NCBI RefSeq assembly: GCF_014202425.1
Contig: NZ_JACHGT010000020.1
Location: 101,134 to 165,133 of the forward strand
DNA: 64,000 nt
Source of the DNA: Phytomonospora endophytica
Lineage (GTDB): Bacteria; Actinomycetota; Actinomycetes; Mycobacteriales; Micromonosporaceae
Direction: 5' to 3'
Below the pieces are notes generated by a model, which had not been told where the DNA came from, made no database searches, and saw only the letters and a program-made list of their open reading frames with translations. Position numbers and translations under genes: made by a program. Positions 8,031-15,991 of this stretch are shown here, piece by piece (position 1 is the first letter of the stretch; every line of letters starts with the position of its first letter).

Positions 8031-8815
8031 CGTCCGCGCAGGCCGCCGTCGAGGTCGCCACCGACGTCGCACCGTCCCCGTCGGCGACCGGCCGGGCCTG
8101 GCACCTGCTCATCACCCCGGCGATCATCGTCGTCGCGGGCGTCGCCCTGGTCATCGGCGTCAACGCCGCCGACCCGAACGTCTCCGAGCGGCGCTCCCTT
8201 GAGGCGCCCTTCGTCCTCAAACTCCTCGGCCAGCACCTCAACCTCACCGCCGTGTCGACCGTGATCGTCCTCGCCGTGGCCATCCCGCTCGGCGTCATGC
8301 TCACCCGCAAAGGCGCCCGCCTCGCCGCCCCGGCGGTCCTCGGCGTCGCCAACATCGGCCAGGGCGCGCCCGCGATCGGCGTCATCGTCATCCTCGCCGT
8401 CGTCCTGCCGACCGTCGCGCCCTTCTGGGTGGCGATCCTCGCGCTGAGCGTCTACAGCGTCCTGCCCGCCCTGCGCAACACCATGGTCGGCCTCCAGCAG
8501 GTCGACCCCGCGCTCGTCGAGGCCGGGCGCGGCATCGGCATGTCGGCGATGCGCACCCTCCTGCGCGTCGAACTGCCGCTGGCCACGCCCATCATGCTCG
8601 CCGGGATCCGCACCACCCTCGTCCTCAACGTCGGCGTCGCCGCCCTCGCCTCCTTCATCGGCGCCGGCGGCCTCGGCGAGATGATCTCGGCCGGCGTGAA
8701 ACTCCAGCAGAACATCGTCCTGATCACCGGCAGCGTCCTCATCGCCCTGCTCGCCCTGAGCATCGACTGGCTCGGCGCGCTCGCCGAGCGCTACCTGCGG
8801 CCGAAAGGGGTGTGA
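8027..8815 (+). CDS. Osmoprotectant ABC transporter permease (OpuCD-like)
   Basis: A 262-residue permease of the same family as the first one in the operon, with a longer N-terminal tail (about 25 residues) and six predicted helices. The coupling loop reads GIGMSAMRTLLRVELPLATP. The start ATG at 8027 overlaps the ATPase stop in ATGA; upstream in-frame codons belong to a different frame of the ATPase and are not part of the protein. It should pair with the OpuCB-like permease to form the channel. Confidence 0.92.
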   Translation: MTSAQAAVEVATDVAPSPSATGRAWHLLITPAIIVVAGVALVIGVNAADPNVSERRSLEAPFVLKLLGQHLNLTAVSTVIVLAVAIPLGVMLTRKGARLAAPAVLGVANIGQGAPAIGVIVILAVVLPTVAPFWVAILALSVYSVLPALRNTMVGLQQVDPALVEAGRGIGMSAMRTLLRVELPLATPIMLAGIRTTLVLNVGVAALASFIGAGGLGEMISAGVKLQQNIVLITGSVLIALLALSIDWLGALAERYLRPKGV

Positions 8816-8818
8816 GCG

Positions 8819-9820
8819 GTGCGCGAGCCCGCAGCCCGACCTCGCTCGTCCCACGCCGTGTCGCGGCGGCTTCCGTGGCTGCTGGCCTGCGCGTTCATGC
8901 TCGCCGGCTGCGGGCTGCAGCCCGCCTCGCAGTTCATCCCGGAGGTCTCGGCCGGGCCCGAACTGGAGAAGTACCCCGGTTTCGACGGCGCCGAGATCAC
9001 CGTCTCCTCGAAGGACTTCACCGAGCAGCTGGTGCTGGGCAAGATGACCAGCCTGGTGCTGTCGGCGGCCGGGGCGCAGGTCACCGACAAGACCAACATC
9101 AAGGGCAGCGTCAACGCGCGCCTGTCGATGCTCGACGGCGAGGTCGACGTCATGTGGGAGTACACGGGCACCGCCTGGATCGTCTACATGGGACACCCCG
9201 ACCCGATCGCCGACCCCGCCGAGCAGTTCCAGGCCGTCGCCGACGAGGACCTGGCGCAGAACCAGATCGTGTGGACGCGGCCGGCGCCGCTCAACAACAG
9301 TTACGCCATCGCCGTCAAGCAGGCCACCGCCGACAAGTACGGCCTGGTCAACATCAGCGACATCACCGAGCTGCCGGTCGCCGAACGGACCTTCTGTCTT
9401 GAGGCGGAGTTCATCAACCGCAACGACGGCTTCGTCGGCATGAAGCAGACCTACGGCTTCACCGACGCCGACATCCCGCCCGGCAACGTCCAGTCGATGG
9501 ACACCGGCCTGATCTACAACCGCATCGGCGGCAGCTGCACCTTCGGCGAGGTCTTCGACACCGACGGCCGCATCCCCGCCAACGGCCTGGTCACGCTCAC
9601 CGACGACAAGCACTTCTTCCCGATCTACCAGCCCGCGCTGACCGTGCGGCAGGAGATCTACCAGCGGTCCCCGCAGATCGGCGAGATCTTCGCCGACCTC
9701 GCCGCGCGCCTGACCACCGACGTCATGCGCGGCCTCAACGCGCAGGTCGACGTCGACGGCCGCGACCCCGTCTACGTCGCCGAGGACTGGCTCATGGAAC
9801 AGGGCTTCCTCGCGTCTTGA
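8819..9820 (+). CDS. Glycine betaine/choline-type substrate-binding lipoprotein
   Basis: A 333-residue lipoprotein with a signal peptide and lipobox LAGC, the lipidated Cys being residue 31. The mature part is an OpuAC-type type-II periplasmic binding fold, seen in the opening EITVSSKDFTEQLVLGKM and in DVMWEYTGTAWIVYMG, whose aromatic residues probably build the quaternary-ammonium cage. It starts at GTG 8819 three bases after the permease stop. It delivers substrate to the two permeases; choline, betaine or carnitine cannot be told apart here. Confidence 0.92.
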   Translation: MREPAARPRSSHAVSRRLPWLLACAFMLAGCGLQPASQFIPEVSAGPELEKYPGFDGAEITVSSKDFTEQLVLGKMTSLVLSAAGAQVTDKTNIKGSVNARLSMLDGEVDVMWEYTGTAWIVYMGHPDPIADPAEQFQAVADEDLAQNQIVWTRPAPLNNSYAIAVKQATADKYGLVNISDITELPVAERTFCLEAEFINRNDGFVGMKQTYGFTDADIPPGNVQSMDTGLIYNRIGGSCTFGEVFDTDGRIPANGLVTLTDDKHFFPIYQPALTVRQEIYQRSPQIGEIFADLAARLTTDVMRGLNAQVDVDGRDPVYVAEDWLMEQGFLAS

Positions 9821-9841
9821 GGCGGGCGGAGACAATGACGC

Positions 9842-10813
9842 ATGCTCCGTGAAGTCCAGCCTCGGGCGGCCCTGACCCCCGGACACCGCGTCGACCTCGC
9901 CCGGCACCTGCCCGGCGGTGGGTGGGCGCTGGCGGCCTTCGACGGAACCGTCACCGTCACCGACCCGGTCTTGACCGTCGAACGCCGCGTCGACCTCGGG
10001 ATGCGCATCGGCGACCTGCGGGTCGCCTGCGACGGGACCTGGGCCTGGGTCGGGGACTCGGGCCTGTGGACCGGCACCCCGGAGAAGCCACGGCCCGGTC
10101 CCGAGCGCACCGAGGCCGTCCTGTGGACCGGCGGCGGGCTGTGGACCGCGCGGACCGGCGAGGAGGTCGCCGTCGAGCTGCGCGACCCCGACTTCGGCGT
10201 GCTCGCGGCGGCGAGCCTGCCCGAGCGGTACGGCGGTTCGGGCGCGTGGCTGCACCCGCATCCCGACCCCGGAACGGTCGTGCTGTGGACGGCCGGGCCG
10301 GTCTGGGCGGGCAGTGAGGCCCATGTCGTCACCCGCGACGGCGACCGGCTCCGGGTGGAGCCGATTCCTTTTGAGAACCCCGATCCGCCCGTCTTCCTGC
10401 CCGGCGGCGGCGAGCTCCTCGTCGCGCTGCCCGACCTGCTGCGGGTCTCCTGGCCCGGCGGGTCCGAACTGGCCCGCCTGCCCTGGACCGACATCTCGCC
10501 CGATCCGAAGGACGAGCGCCCGACCCGCGACCTGTGGCTGCTGCCGGGCGGGAAGGCCGCGTGGGGCTCCTACAGTCGACGCGTGCGGATCGTCGACCTG
10601 GCGACGATGACAGTGGAGGCCGAGGTGGTCCTCGCCGGTCATCCCGTGCGGACCTTCTCGGCCTTCCACGCCGTCCCCGGGATCGGTTCCCCGCACGGCG
10701 ATCTGAGCGGGTTCACCGTCGGCGGCGCCGGGGTCCTGAGCGTGCATCACCATCGTGAGGCGCTGCTCAGCGACGCCGCCGACTGGGCGGGTCAGCCGGC
10801 CGTCGCCAGCTGA
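9842..10813 (+). CDS. Hypothetical protein with propeller-like repeats
   Basis: A 323-residue protein without signal peptide or membrane segment. It is rich in Trp and Gly and has recurring beta-strand patches such as GTWAWVGDSGLWTG, LLVALPDLLRVSW and RRVRIVDLATM, which suggest a beta-propeller of WD40 or NHL type. No catalytic motif is recognisable and I do not know its function. The ATG follows a -10-like GACAAT (9831-9836) by five bases, so the mRNA may be leaderless, which would uncouple it from the transporter operon. Its 3' end overlaps the convergent SDR by 22 bases. Confidence 0.6.
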   Translation: MLREVQPRAALTPGHRVDLARHLPGGGWALAAFDGTVTVTDPVLTVERRVDLGMRIGDLRVACDGTWAWVGDSGLWTGTPEKPRPGPERTEAVLWTGGGLWTARTGEEVAVELRDPDFGVLAAASLPERYGGSGAWLHPHPDPGTVVLWTAGPVWAGSEAHVVTRDGDRLRVEPIPFENPDPPVFLPGGGELLVALPDLLRVSWPGGSELARLPWTDISPDPKDERPTRDLWLLPGGKAAWGSYSRRVRIVDLATMTVEAEVVLAGHPVRTFSAFHAVPGIGSPHGDLSGFTVGGAGVLSVHHHREALLSDAADWAGQPAVAS

Positions 10814-11520
10814 GCCCCACCGGCCACTTCGAGGACGGTGCCGGTGATGTAGGTGTTCGTCGCCAGCGACACCACCGCCCGCGCGACGTCCTCGGGCAGT
10901 CCCACGCGGCCCAGCGGCAGGGCCTTGGCGAAGCCGTCGAACATGGCCTGGCGCTGCTCCTCGGGCAGCGCGTGCCACCACGGGGTGTCGATGACGCCGG
11001 GGGAGACGGCGTTGACGCGCCGGGGCGCGAGTTCTGCCGCGAGCGGTCCGACCATCGCCTCGACGGCGCCGTTGATCGCGGCGAGTCCGGCGGTGCCGGG
11101 CAGGGCCGCGCGGGCCGAGACGGCGCCGATGAAGGTCACCGAGCCGCCGGGGGCGAGGTGGGGGAGGGTCGCCTTGAGCGCCCGGACGTGCGCGATGAGT
11201 TTGGCCTCGATGCCGTCGCGCAGATCGTCGAGGGCGAGTGCGGTGATGGGGCCGCCGCCGCTGCCGCCGCTGAGGGCGAGCACGAGGTGGTCGTAGGTGG
11301 TGCCGTCGGCGAAGAAGGCCGCGAGGTCTTCGTCGGAGGCCGCGTCGACGGTGGCGGGTCGGACCCGCGCGCCGATGGCCGCGGCGGTGTCGGCGAGGAC
11401 ATCGGCCCGGCGGCCGGTGATGACCACCTCGGCGCCCGCTTCGGCGAAGAGCCGTGCGGTGGCCGCGCCGATGCCGCTGCCGCCGCCCATGACCAGTGCC
11501 CGCTGACCGTTGAGTTCCAT
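10792..11520 (-). CDS. SDR-fold protein lacking the Tyr-Lys pair
   Basis: A 242-residue SDR-fold protein. The cofactor loop is intact (GGGSGIG at 12-18) and so is the C-terminal RVNAVSPGVIDTP, but where YxxxK is expected the sequence reads LAAIN within GTAGLAAINGAVEAM. Catalytic Tyr and Lys are therefore replaced. This occurs in a known divergent SDR branch, whose members may be non-canonical reductases or ligand sensors. It is divergent from a TetR gene with a 24-bp operator-like palindrome between them, so it is probably the repressor's target. Confidence 0.82.
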   Translation of the reverse strand: MELNGQRALVMGGGSGIGAATARLFAEAGAEVVITGRRADVLADTAAAIGARVRPATVDAASDEDLAAFFADGTTYDHLVLALSGGSGGGPITALALDDLRDGIEAKLIAHVRALKATLPHLAPGGSVTFIGAVSARAALPGTAGLAAINGAVEAMVGPLAAELAPRRVNAVSPGVIDTPWWHALPEEQRQAMFDGFAKALPLGRVGLPEDVARAVVSLATNTYITGTVLEVAGGAQLATAG

Positions 11521-11550
11521 GGCCTGAGCCTCTCGTTGTCGAGTCTTGCT

Positions 11551-11574
11551 GTCTCGACAAGTGTTTGTCGAGAC
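11551..11574. promoter_or_regulatory. Operator palindrome between SDR and TetR genes
   Basis: Perfect 10-bp arms GTCTCGACAA (11551-11560) and TTGTCGAGAC (11565-11574) around GTGT. An extra half-site TTGTCGAGTC lies at 11536-11545, 29 bp away. The palindrome covers the -35 area of the TetR promoter, whose -10 is TAGCGT at 11594-11599. Confidence 0.8.
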
Positions 11575-11605
11575 TCATGGTTTCGTCAACTGCTAGCGTG
11601 GTGAC

Positions 11606-12184
11606 ATGGCACACCAACGCGCCCACACCGGCCGCCAGCGCAACGAAGCCGCCCGGCAGGCCATCCTCGACGCCGCCCTGCGCCTGTTCGGCACCTCCGG
11701 CGGCGACGTCACCGTCGGCGCGATCGCCGCCGAGGCGGGCGTCGGGAAACAGACCATTTACCGCTGGTGGCCCTCGAAGTACGCGATCCTCCTCGAAGCC
11801 TTCACCGCCTACGGCAGCGCCGTCGTCCCCCAGCCCGACACCGGCACCGTCGACGGCGACCTGCGCGCCTTCGTCGTCGCGACCTTCGACGGCATGACCG
11901 AGGCCGCCCCCGTCCTCAGCGCGCTCATGGGCGAAGCCCAGCGCGACCCGGCGACCCTGGAGACCCTCCGCGAGTTCACCGACCGACGCCGCACGGCCCT
12001 CCGCGCGCTCCTCGAACGCGGCCGCGCACGCGCCGAACTGCCCCCCGGCGCCGACTTCGACCTGCTCATCGACCAGGTGTACGGCGTCCTGTGGTACCGC
12101 GTTCTGCTCGGCCACGGCCCACTGAGCCCCCGCGCCGCCGCCGAACTCGCCACCGGCCTCCTCCGGCAGATCCGGCGCGACTGA
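11606..12184 (+). CDS. TetR family transcriptional regulator
   Basis: A 192-residue repressor with a helix-turn-helix in residues 15-60 (VTVGAIAAEAGVGKQTIYRW). The C-terminal half, containing EAAPVLSALMGEAQRDP, matches the TetR_C group of actinomycete regulators. The ATG is seven bases after the end of a TAGCGT -10 box, so the transcript is probably leaderless. It is divergent from the SDR-like gene and very likely controls it and itself through the palindrome at 11551-11574. The inducing ligand is unknown. Confidence 0.9.
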   Translation: MAHQRAHTGRQRNEAARQAILDAALRLFGTSGGDVTVGAIAAEAGVGKQTIYRWWPSKYAILLEAFTAYGSAVVPQPDTGTVDGDLRAFVVATFDGMTEAAPVLSALMGEAQRDPATLETLREFTDRRRTALRALLERGRARAELPPGADFDLLIDQVYGVLWYRVLLGHGPLSPRAAAELATGLLRQIRRD

Positions 12185-12247
12185 AACCGTCCGGCGCGAC
12201 CCTCCGGCAACTTAGAGTGACCGTACGAGAGACGGGGGAGGCCGGCC

Positions 12248-12805
12248 ATGGCCAGCGAGTTCCAGACGCGCAAGCTCATCCGCCGCTTCGGGCTGCTCGA
12301 CGCCGACCACGCGGGACACGTCGAACCCGCCGACTACCTGCGCATAGCCGAAAGGCTGCGCTGCGCCTTCGGGCTCGCCGACGACGACGCCCGCGTCGCC
12401 GCCCTCCGCGACGCCTACGAGCGGCTGTGGCGCGACGTGCACGGGGACGGGACGGCGAAGGTCACCCTCGAAGAGTTCGTCACCGCCAACGACAAGGCCC
12501 TCATCGCCGGTGTCGCCACCTTCGACGCGACGGTCCGGCCGCTCTGGGAGGCGCTGTTCGCGCTCGCCGACCTCGACGGCGACGGCCGTCTCGACGCCCC
12601 CGAGCTGAGTTCGCTGCTGCGCGCGCACGGGCTCGTCGAGCCGCAGGTGGCCGCGGCCGTCGAGCATCTCGCGCATCACGGCAGGGGTGTTTCGCGAGAC
12701 GACTTCGCCCGGGTCTGCCGGGAGTACTTCACCGGCGAGGATCTCGACGCGCCCGGCAACTGGCTGCTGGGTGACCCGCGGCCGCTGACGGTCGGGCTCG
12801 ACTAG
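12248..12805 (+). CDS. EF-hand calcium-binding protein (calerythrin-like)
   Basis: A 185-residue cytoplasmic protein with a canonical EF-hand loop DLDGDGRLDAPE around residues 107-118 and an earlier degenerate loop DADHAGHVEPAD around 18-29; further helix-loop-helix pairs are weak. The size and four-hand layout recall calerythrin and CabB-type calcium buffers of actinomycetes. Acidic residues at loop positions 1, 3, 5 and 12 indicate true Ca2+ binding at the third hand. A GGGGGAGG ribosome binding site and a TAGAGT -10 (12213-12218) precede the ATG. Its 3' end overlaps the convergent regulator by four bases. Confidence 0.85.
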   Translation: MASEFQTRKLIRRFGLLDADHAGHVEPADYLRIAERLRCAFGLADDDARVAALRDAYERLWRDVHGDGTAKVTLEEFVTANDKALIAGVATFDATVRPLWEALFALADLDGDGRLDAPELSSLLRAHGLVEPQVAAAVEHLAHHGRGVSRDDFARVCREYFTGEDLDAPGNWLLGDPRPLTVGLD

Positions 12806-13338
12806 ACCTCGACGCGCCCGCCGCTACGCCAGTACCGGCCGTCCTCGCGCGTCATGATGCCGTGGTCGACCAGGTACCGCCGCAGTGAGGCGTGGTCGGC
12901 GTGCCAGCCCTTCAGCACGTCGTCGATCTGCTTCTCGGTGTAGATCACGCCGGGTTCGAAGCTCCGCTCGGCGATGTGCTCGACGACGATCCGGGACTTG
13001 CGGAAACCGCTGGGCAGACTCAGCAGGCGCCCGTCGCGGACGAAGTTGCGTAGCACGGCGTTGCGGTCGGGGTCGTCGTCGAGGGATTCCGGTTCGGTGG
13101 CCGGGGCCTGCCGCGCGGCCTCCTTGAACAGGTCGGCGGAGGCGGTCAGGCGACCGTCCTCGCCGGTGGTCACGATCCCGCTGCCGATGAGTCGCTGGAG
13201 GGCCTTGACGGCCGACTTCGCGTCGGCGCCGGCCGCCTCGGCGACCTCGGCGGAGGTTCCGGCACCGAGCACCACGGCGGCGAAGGCGCGCAGGCGGGCC
13301 GGCTCGGCGAGCTGGCCGCACAGTTCAAGGGAGTCCAT
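12802..13338 (-). CDS. DUF2087 domain transcriptional regulator
   Basis: A 178-residue protein with an N-terminal winged-helix, ArsR/MarR-like segment (LAEPARLRAFAAVVLGAGTS and the recognition helix AKSAVKALQRLIGSG) and a C-terminal DUF2087 domain (about 88-172, ending SLRRYLVDHGIMTREDGRYW). DUF2087 also occurs in small regulators and alone; its function is not established. It lies alone between convergent and divergent neighbours, only 70 bases from the start of the histidine kinase, so it could share a control region with it. Confidence 0.82.
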   Translation of the reverse strand: MDSLELCGQLAEPARLRAFAAVVLGAGTSAEVAEAAGADAKSAVKALQRLIGSGIVTTGEDGRLTASADLFKEAARQAPATEPESLDDDPDRNAVLRNFVRDGRLLSLPSGFRKSRIVVEHIAERSFEPGVIYTEKQIDDVLKGWHADHASLRRYLVDHGIMTREDGRYWRSGGRVEV

Positions 13339-13408
13339 CCCGCCACACTACGAAGGCCCGGGAGCGCTCTCAACGCGATATCGGCCCCGGCGTCGCTACC
13401 CTCGACAG

Positions 13409-14884
13409 GTGGCCACCCTCCGTGATCTCCTCAGCGCGCACACGACCCTCGACTCCGACGCTGTCGACCACCTGCACCTGCTGGCCGCCGAGTGGCAGCT
13501 GCTGTCCGATCTGTCCTTCGCCGACCTGCTCATGTGGGTGCGCGCCAAGGACGAGGACAAGGGCTACGTCTGCGTCGCCCAGGTGCGCCCCACCACGGGA
13601 ATGACGGCGTACTACGACGACCAGGTCGCGCGGACCAGCTCCGGCGGCGACGCGTCGCACCTGACCGCCGCCTACGCCGAGGGCCGGATCTGGCGCGAGG
13701 GCGACCCGGTCTGGTTCGGTGACACCCCCGCGCGTCATGAGGCGATCCCGGTGCGCCGGACCGCGACCGGGCCGGTCATCGCGGTGATCGCGCGCGACAC
13801 GAACCTGATGACCGTGCGCAGCCCCAGCCGCCTGGAGTCCAACTACCTCAACATCGCCGACGACCTCGCGCAGATGGTCACCGACGGAAGCTTCCCGCCC
13901 CCGCGTCTGCCCGGGGAGACGACGACCGCGCCCCGCGTCGGCGACGGCCTCGTCCGGCTCGACGCCGCCGGGAAGGTCAAGTACGTCTCACCGAACGCCC
14001 TGTCGGCCTACCGCCGCCTCGGCGTCTCCGGGCACCTGCTCGGCGAGGACCTGGCCGCCATCACCGGCCGTCTCGCCGACGACCCCTTCGACGGCGGCGA
14101 CGCCGTCGCGCGCATCAACTCGGCCCTCCGCGGTGACAGCCCGCCGCGCAAGGAGATCGAGGCCCGGGGCGCGACGGTGCTGATGCGGGCGCTGCCGCTG
14201 CGGCCGGTCGGCTCACCGGCGGGCGCGCTGATCCTGGTCCGGGACGTCACCGAGGTCCGCCGCCGCGACCGGGCGCTGATGACCAAGGACGCCACGATCC
14301 GCGAGATCCACCACCGGGTCAAGAACAACCTGCAGACCGTCGCCGCGCTGCTCCGCCTCCAGGCCCGGCGGGTCGGGGCGCCGCAGGCGCGGGCGGCGCT
14401 GGAGGAGTCGGTGCGGCGGGTCGCCTCGATCGCGCTGGTCCACGAGACGCTGTCGCAGTCCAGCGACGAGGCCGTCGCCTTCGACGAGATCGTCGACCGC
14501 ATCTCCTCGATGGCCGCCGAGGTCGCCGCCGCCGAGTCGCAGGTGCGGCTGCGCAGGGAGGGATCCTTCGGGGTCCTCCCGGCCGAGGTGGCGACACCGC
14601 TGGTGATGATCCTCAACGAGCTGCTGCAGAACGCCGTCGAGCACGCCTACGGGCCGGGGCAGTCGGGCGAGGTCGTGCTCGCCGTGCACCGGGAACAGGG
14701 CGAGCTGCGCGTGCGGGTCGCCGACGAGGGCCGTGGGCTGCCGGAGTCCTTCCGGATCGAGAACAGCCAGCGGCTCGGGCTCCAGATCGTGCGGACCCTC
14801 GCGACCGGTGAGCTGCGCGGGACGATCGACCTGCGCCCGCGCGAGGGCGGCGGGACCGAGGCGGTGCTCGTCGTTCCGGTGTAG
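13409..14884 (+). CDS. pdtaS: PdtaS-like sensor histidine kinase
   Basis: A 491-residue soluble kinase with no membrane segments. It has an N-terminal GAF-like domain (about 1-150), a PAS domain (about 175-285), a HisKA_2 dimerisation helix with REIHHRVKNNLQTVAALLRL (His301/302) and an HWE/HisKA_2-type ATPase with N-box ILNELLQNAVEHAY. This is the layout of mycobacterial PdtaS (Rv3220c), which phosphorylates the ANTAR RNA-binding regulator PdtaR. No PdtaR gene is in the window. The GTG start follows a TACCCT box (13397-13402) by six bases, so it is probably leaderless. Earlier in-frame sequence is antisense to the DUF2087 gene and is rejected. Confidence 0.9.
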   Translation: MATLRDLLSAHTTLDSDAVDHLHLLAAEWQLLSDLSFADLLMWVRAKDEDKGYVCVAQVRPTTGMTAYYDDQVARTSSGGDASHLTAAYAEGRIWREGDPVWFGDTPARHEAIPVRRTATGPVIAVIARDTNLMTVRSPSRLESNYLNIADDLAQMVTDGSFPPPRLPGETTTAPRVGDGLVRLDAAGKVKYVSPNALSAYRRLGVSGHLLGEDLAAITGRLADDPFDGGDAVARINSALRGDSPPRKEIEARGATVLMRALPLRPVGSPAGALILVRDVTEVRRRDRALMTKDATIREIHHRVKNNLQTVAALLRLQARRVGAPQARAALEESVRRVASIALVHETLSQSSDEAVAFDEIVDRISSMAAEVAAAESQVRLRREGSFGVLPAEVATPLVMILNELLQNAVEHAYGPGQSGEVVLAVHREQGELRVRVADEGRGLPESFRIENSQRLGLQIVRTLATGELRGTIDLRPREGGGTEAVLVVPV

Positions 14885-14992
14885 GGCGGGGTGTCCTGGA
14901 TGCGACAGAAAGATCCTTTGTCATCGGGCCGTCACCACTGGTAGTTTTCCGTGCGTTCTTACTGATCGCGGGGGTGACCAGAGGGGGATAGC

Positions 14993-15232
14993 ATGGCTTT
15001 CATGGCGCAGCGAATAGAAGTTCCCGAGCTGCCGGATGATGCGTACGACGTACTGCTGGCGCGAGCTCAGGCCTACGGCATGAGCGTCGAGCGCTATGTG
15101 CGAGCGCTTCTCATCGACCAAGCGGCCCAGCCGACGGCGGCGGAAGTGTTCGCCCGGACCGCCGACCGCCCGAAGACCGGTGTATCGGTGGACGACATCG
15201 TGGCGCTCCAGCGGGCGGATCGCGAACGGTGA
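14993..15232 (+). CDS. FitA/VapB-type ribbon-helix-helix antitoxin
   Basis: A 79-residue protein with an N-terminal ribbon-helix-helix (RIEVPELPDDAYDVLLARAQ, then AYGMSVERYVRALLID) and a short C-terminal tail likely to wrap the toxin. Its stop overlaps the GTG of the PIN-domain gene (GTGA), the usual arrangement for antitoxin first, toxin second. GAGGGGG lies before the ATG. It would neutralise VapC and autorepress the operon. I see no clear operator palindrome in the 108 bases upstream. Confidence 0.85.
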   Translation: MAFMAQRIEVPELPDDAYDVLLARAQAYGMSVERYVRALLIDQAAQPTAAEVFARTADRPKTGVSVDDIVALQRADRER

Positions 15233-15627
15233 GCCAGACGATCGTCGTGGACAACTCCGTCATCGTCTACGCTCTCACCGAATCCGCGGGGACCGAGCTT
15301 CTGCGAAGGCGTTTGTCCGCGCCGCGCCAGATGCACGCTCCGGCTCTCATCGATTTCGAGTTCCTCAGCGCGATGCGCGGCATGCTCGTCGGCCGCAAGA
15401 TCACCGAAGTGGTGGCGGATCAGGCACTGCGGGACTTTTTCGACCTCCCGATCACCCGGCACCCGGGCGCGGAGACCTTCAAGCGGGCGTGGGAACTTCG
15501 GCATAACTACAACCCGTACGACGCGTCGTACGTGGCGTTGGCCGAGAGTCTGGGAAGCACCCTGCTGACGTCCGATCGCAAACTTGAAGGGTCTCACTCG
15601 GCCCGAGTCGAGGTCATCGCAATCTGA
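15229..15627 (+). CDS. vapC: VapC-type PIN domain ribonuclease toxin
   Basis: A 132-residue PIN-domain protein with the acidic catalytic quartet at D8 (VVDNS), E44 (DFEFLS), D98 (PYDASYVAL) and D116 (TSDRKL). It is full length and the active site is complete, so the toxin should be active as a Mg2+-dependent RNase against tRNA or rRNA. It is translationally coupled to the antitoxin. It sits between the kinase and the cysteine operon with no mobile-element scars visible. Base composition is slightly less G/C-biased than that of its neighbours. Confidence 0.9.
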   Translation: MSQTIVVDNSVIVYALTESAGTELLRRRLSAPRQMHAPALIDFEFLSAMRGMLVGRKITEVVADQALRDFFDLPITRHPGAETFKRAWELRHNYNPYDASYVALAESLGSTLLTSDRKLEGSHSARVEVIAI

Positions 15628-15641
15628 GCCACCCCGTCCCG

Positions 15642-15755
15642 CCATGCGGACGGCCCGGAAACCGTGAATCGGCCCCCGTCGTCTCCATGTCGGGACCGTT
15701 ACCCCAGATGTCGGCGTGTGACGCCCGCACGGCCGCCCCGGGACCGTCCGCATGG
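15642..15755. repeat. 12-bp perfect inverted repeat 90 bp apart
   Basis: CCATGCGGACGG (15642-15653) is the exact reverse complement of CCGTCCGCATGG (15744-15755). The pair encloses the presumed promoter region of the sulfur operon, and the right arm ends 40 bases before the leader peptide ATG. CGGGACCGT also repeats directly at 15691 and 15739. It could act as an operator pair or a long-range RNA stem. Confidence 0.55.
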
Positions 15756-15794
15756 AGGTGACGGCCCCCGCACCCTTGTGGCATGCTTGCCCGC

Positions 15795-15893
15795 ATGAGT
15801 GCTGCCCTGCGCATCCGCCTCGTGGCCCGCCGCCACGTGGACTTCGGGCGTACCCGCAGCGCGATCTGTCGCCCGGTGCATCGTCGCGCCTGA
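15795..15893 (+). CDS. Cysteine-responsive leader peptide of the sulfur operon
   Basis: A 32-residue reading frame with core LVARRHVDFGRTRSAIC. It matches the actinobacterial leader-peptide pattern (RRHVDL followed by SAxC) that sits upstream of sulfite reductase and sulfate-assimilation genes. In such leaders, ribosome stalling at the Cys codon under cysteine shortage changes expression of the downstream operon. Here the Cys codon is near the end at residue 25 and the stop is 98 bases before the sulfite reductase ATG. An in-frame ATG at 15783 could add four residues. A small stem GTGCT/AGCAC (15964-15981) sits just before the downstream ribosome binding site. The peptide probably has no function of its own. 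Confidence 0.82.
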   Translation: MSAALRIRLVARRHVDFGRTRSAICRPVHRRA

Positions 15894-15991
15894 TCGAACC
15901 CTTTCCTTCTCCAGGGCGCGCGACGTGTCGCCGCCGTGGATCCTCATGACGCCAACGCCTCGCGTGCTGATCACTGAGCACCGGGAGCATC

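Noticed and set aside
7955..12115. Open frame of 1386 codons on the minus strand
   Set aside because: It is antisense to the ABC transporter and neighbouring genes, its composition is that of a mirrored G/C-rich frame (Gly, Val, Asp, Arg rich) and it runs through several real genes.
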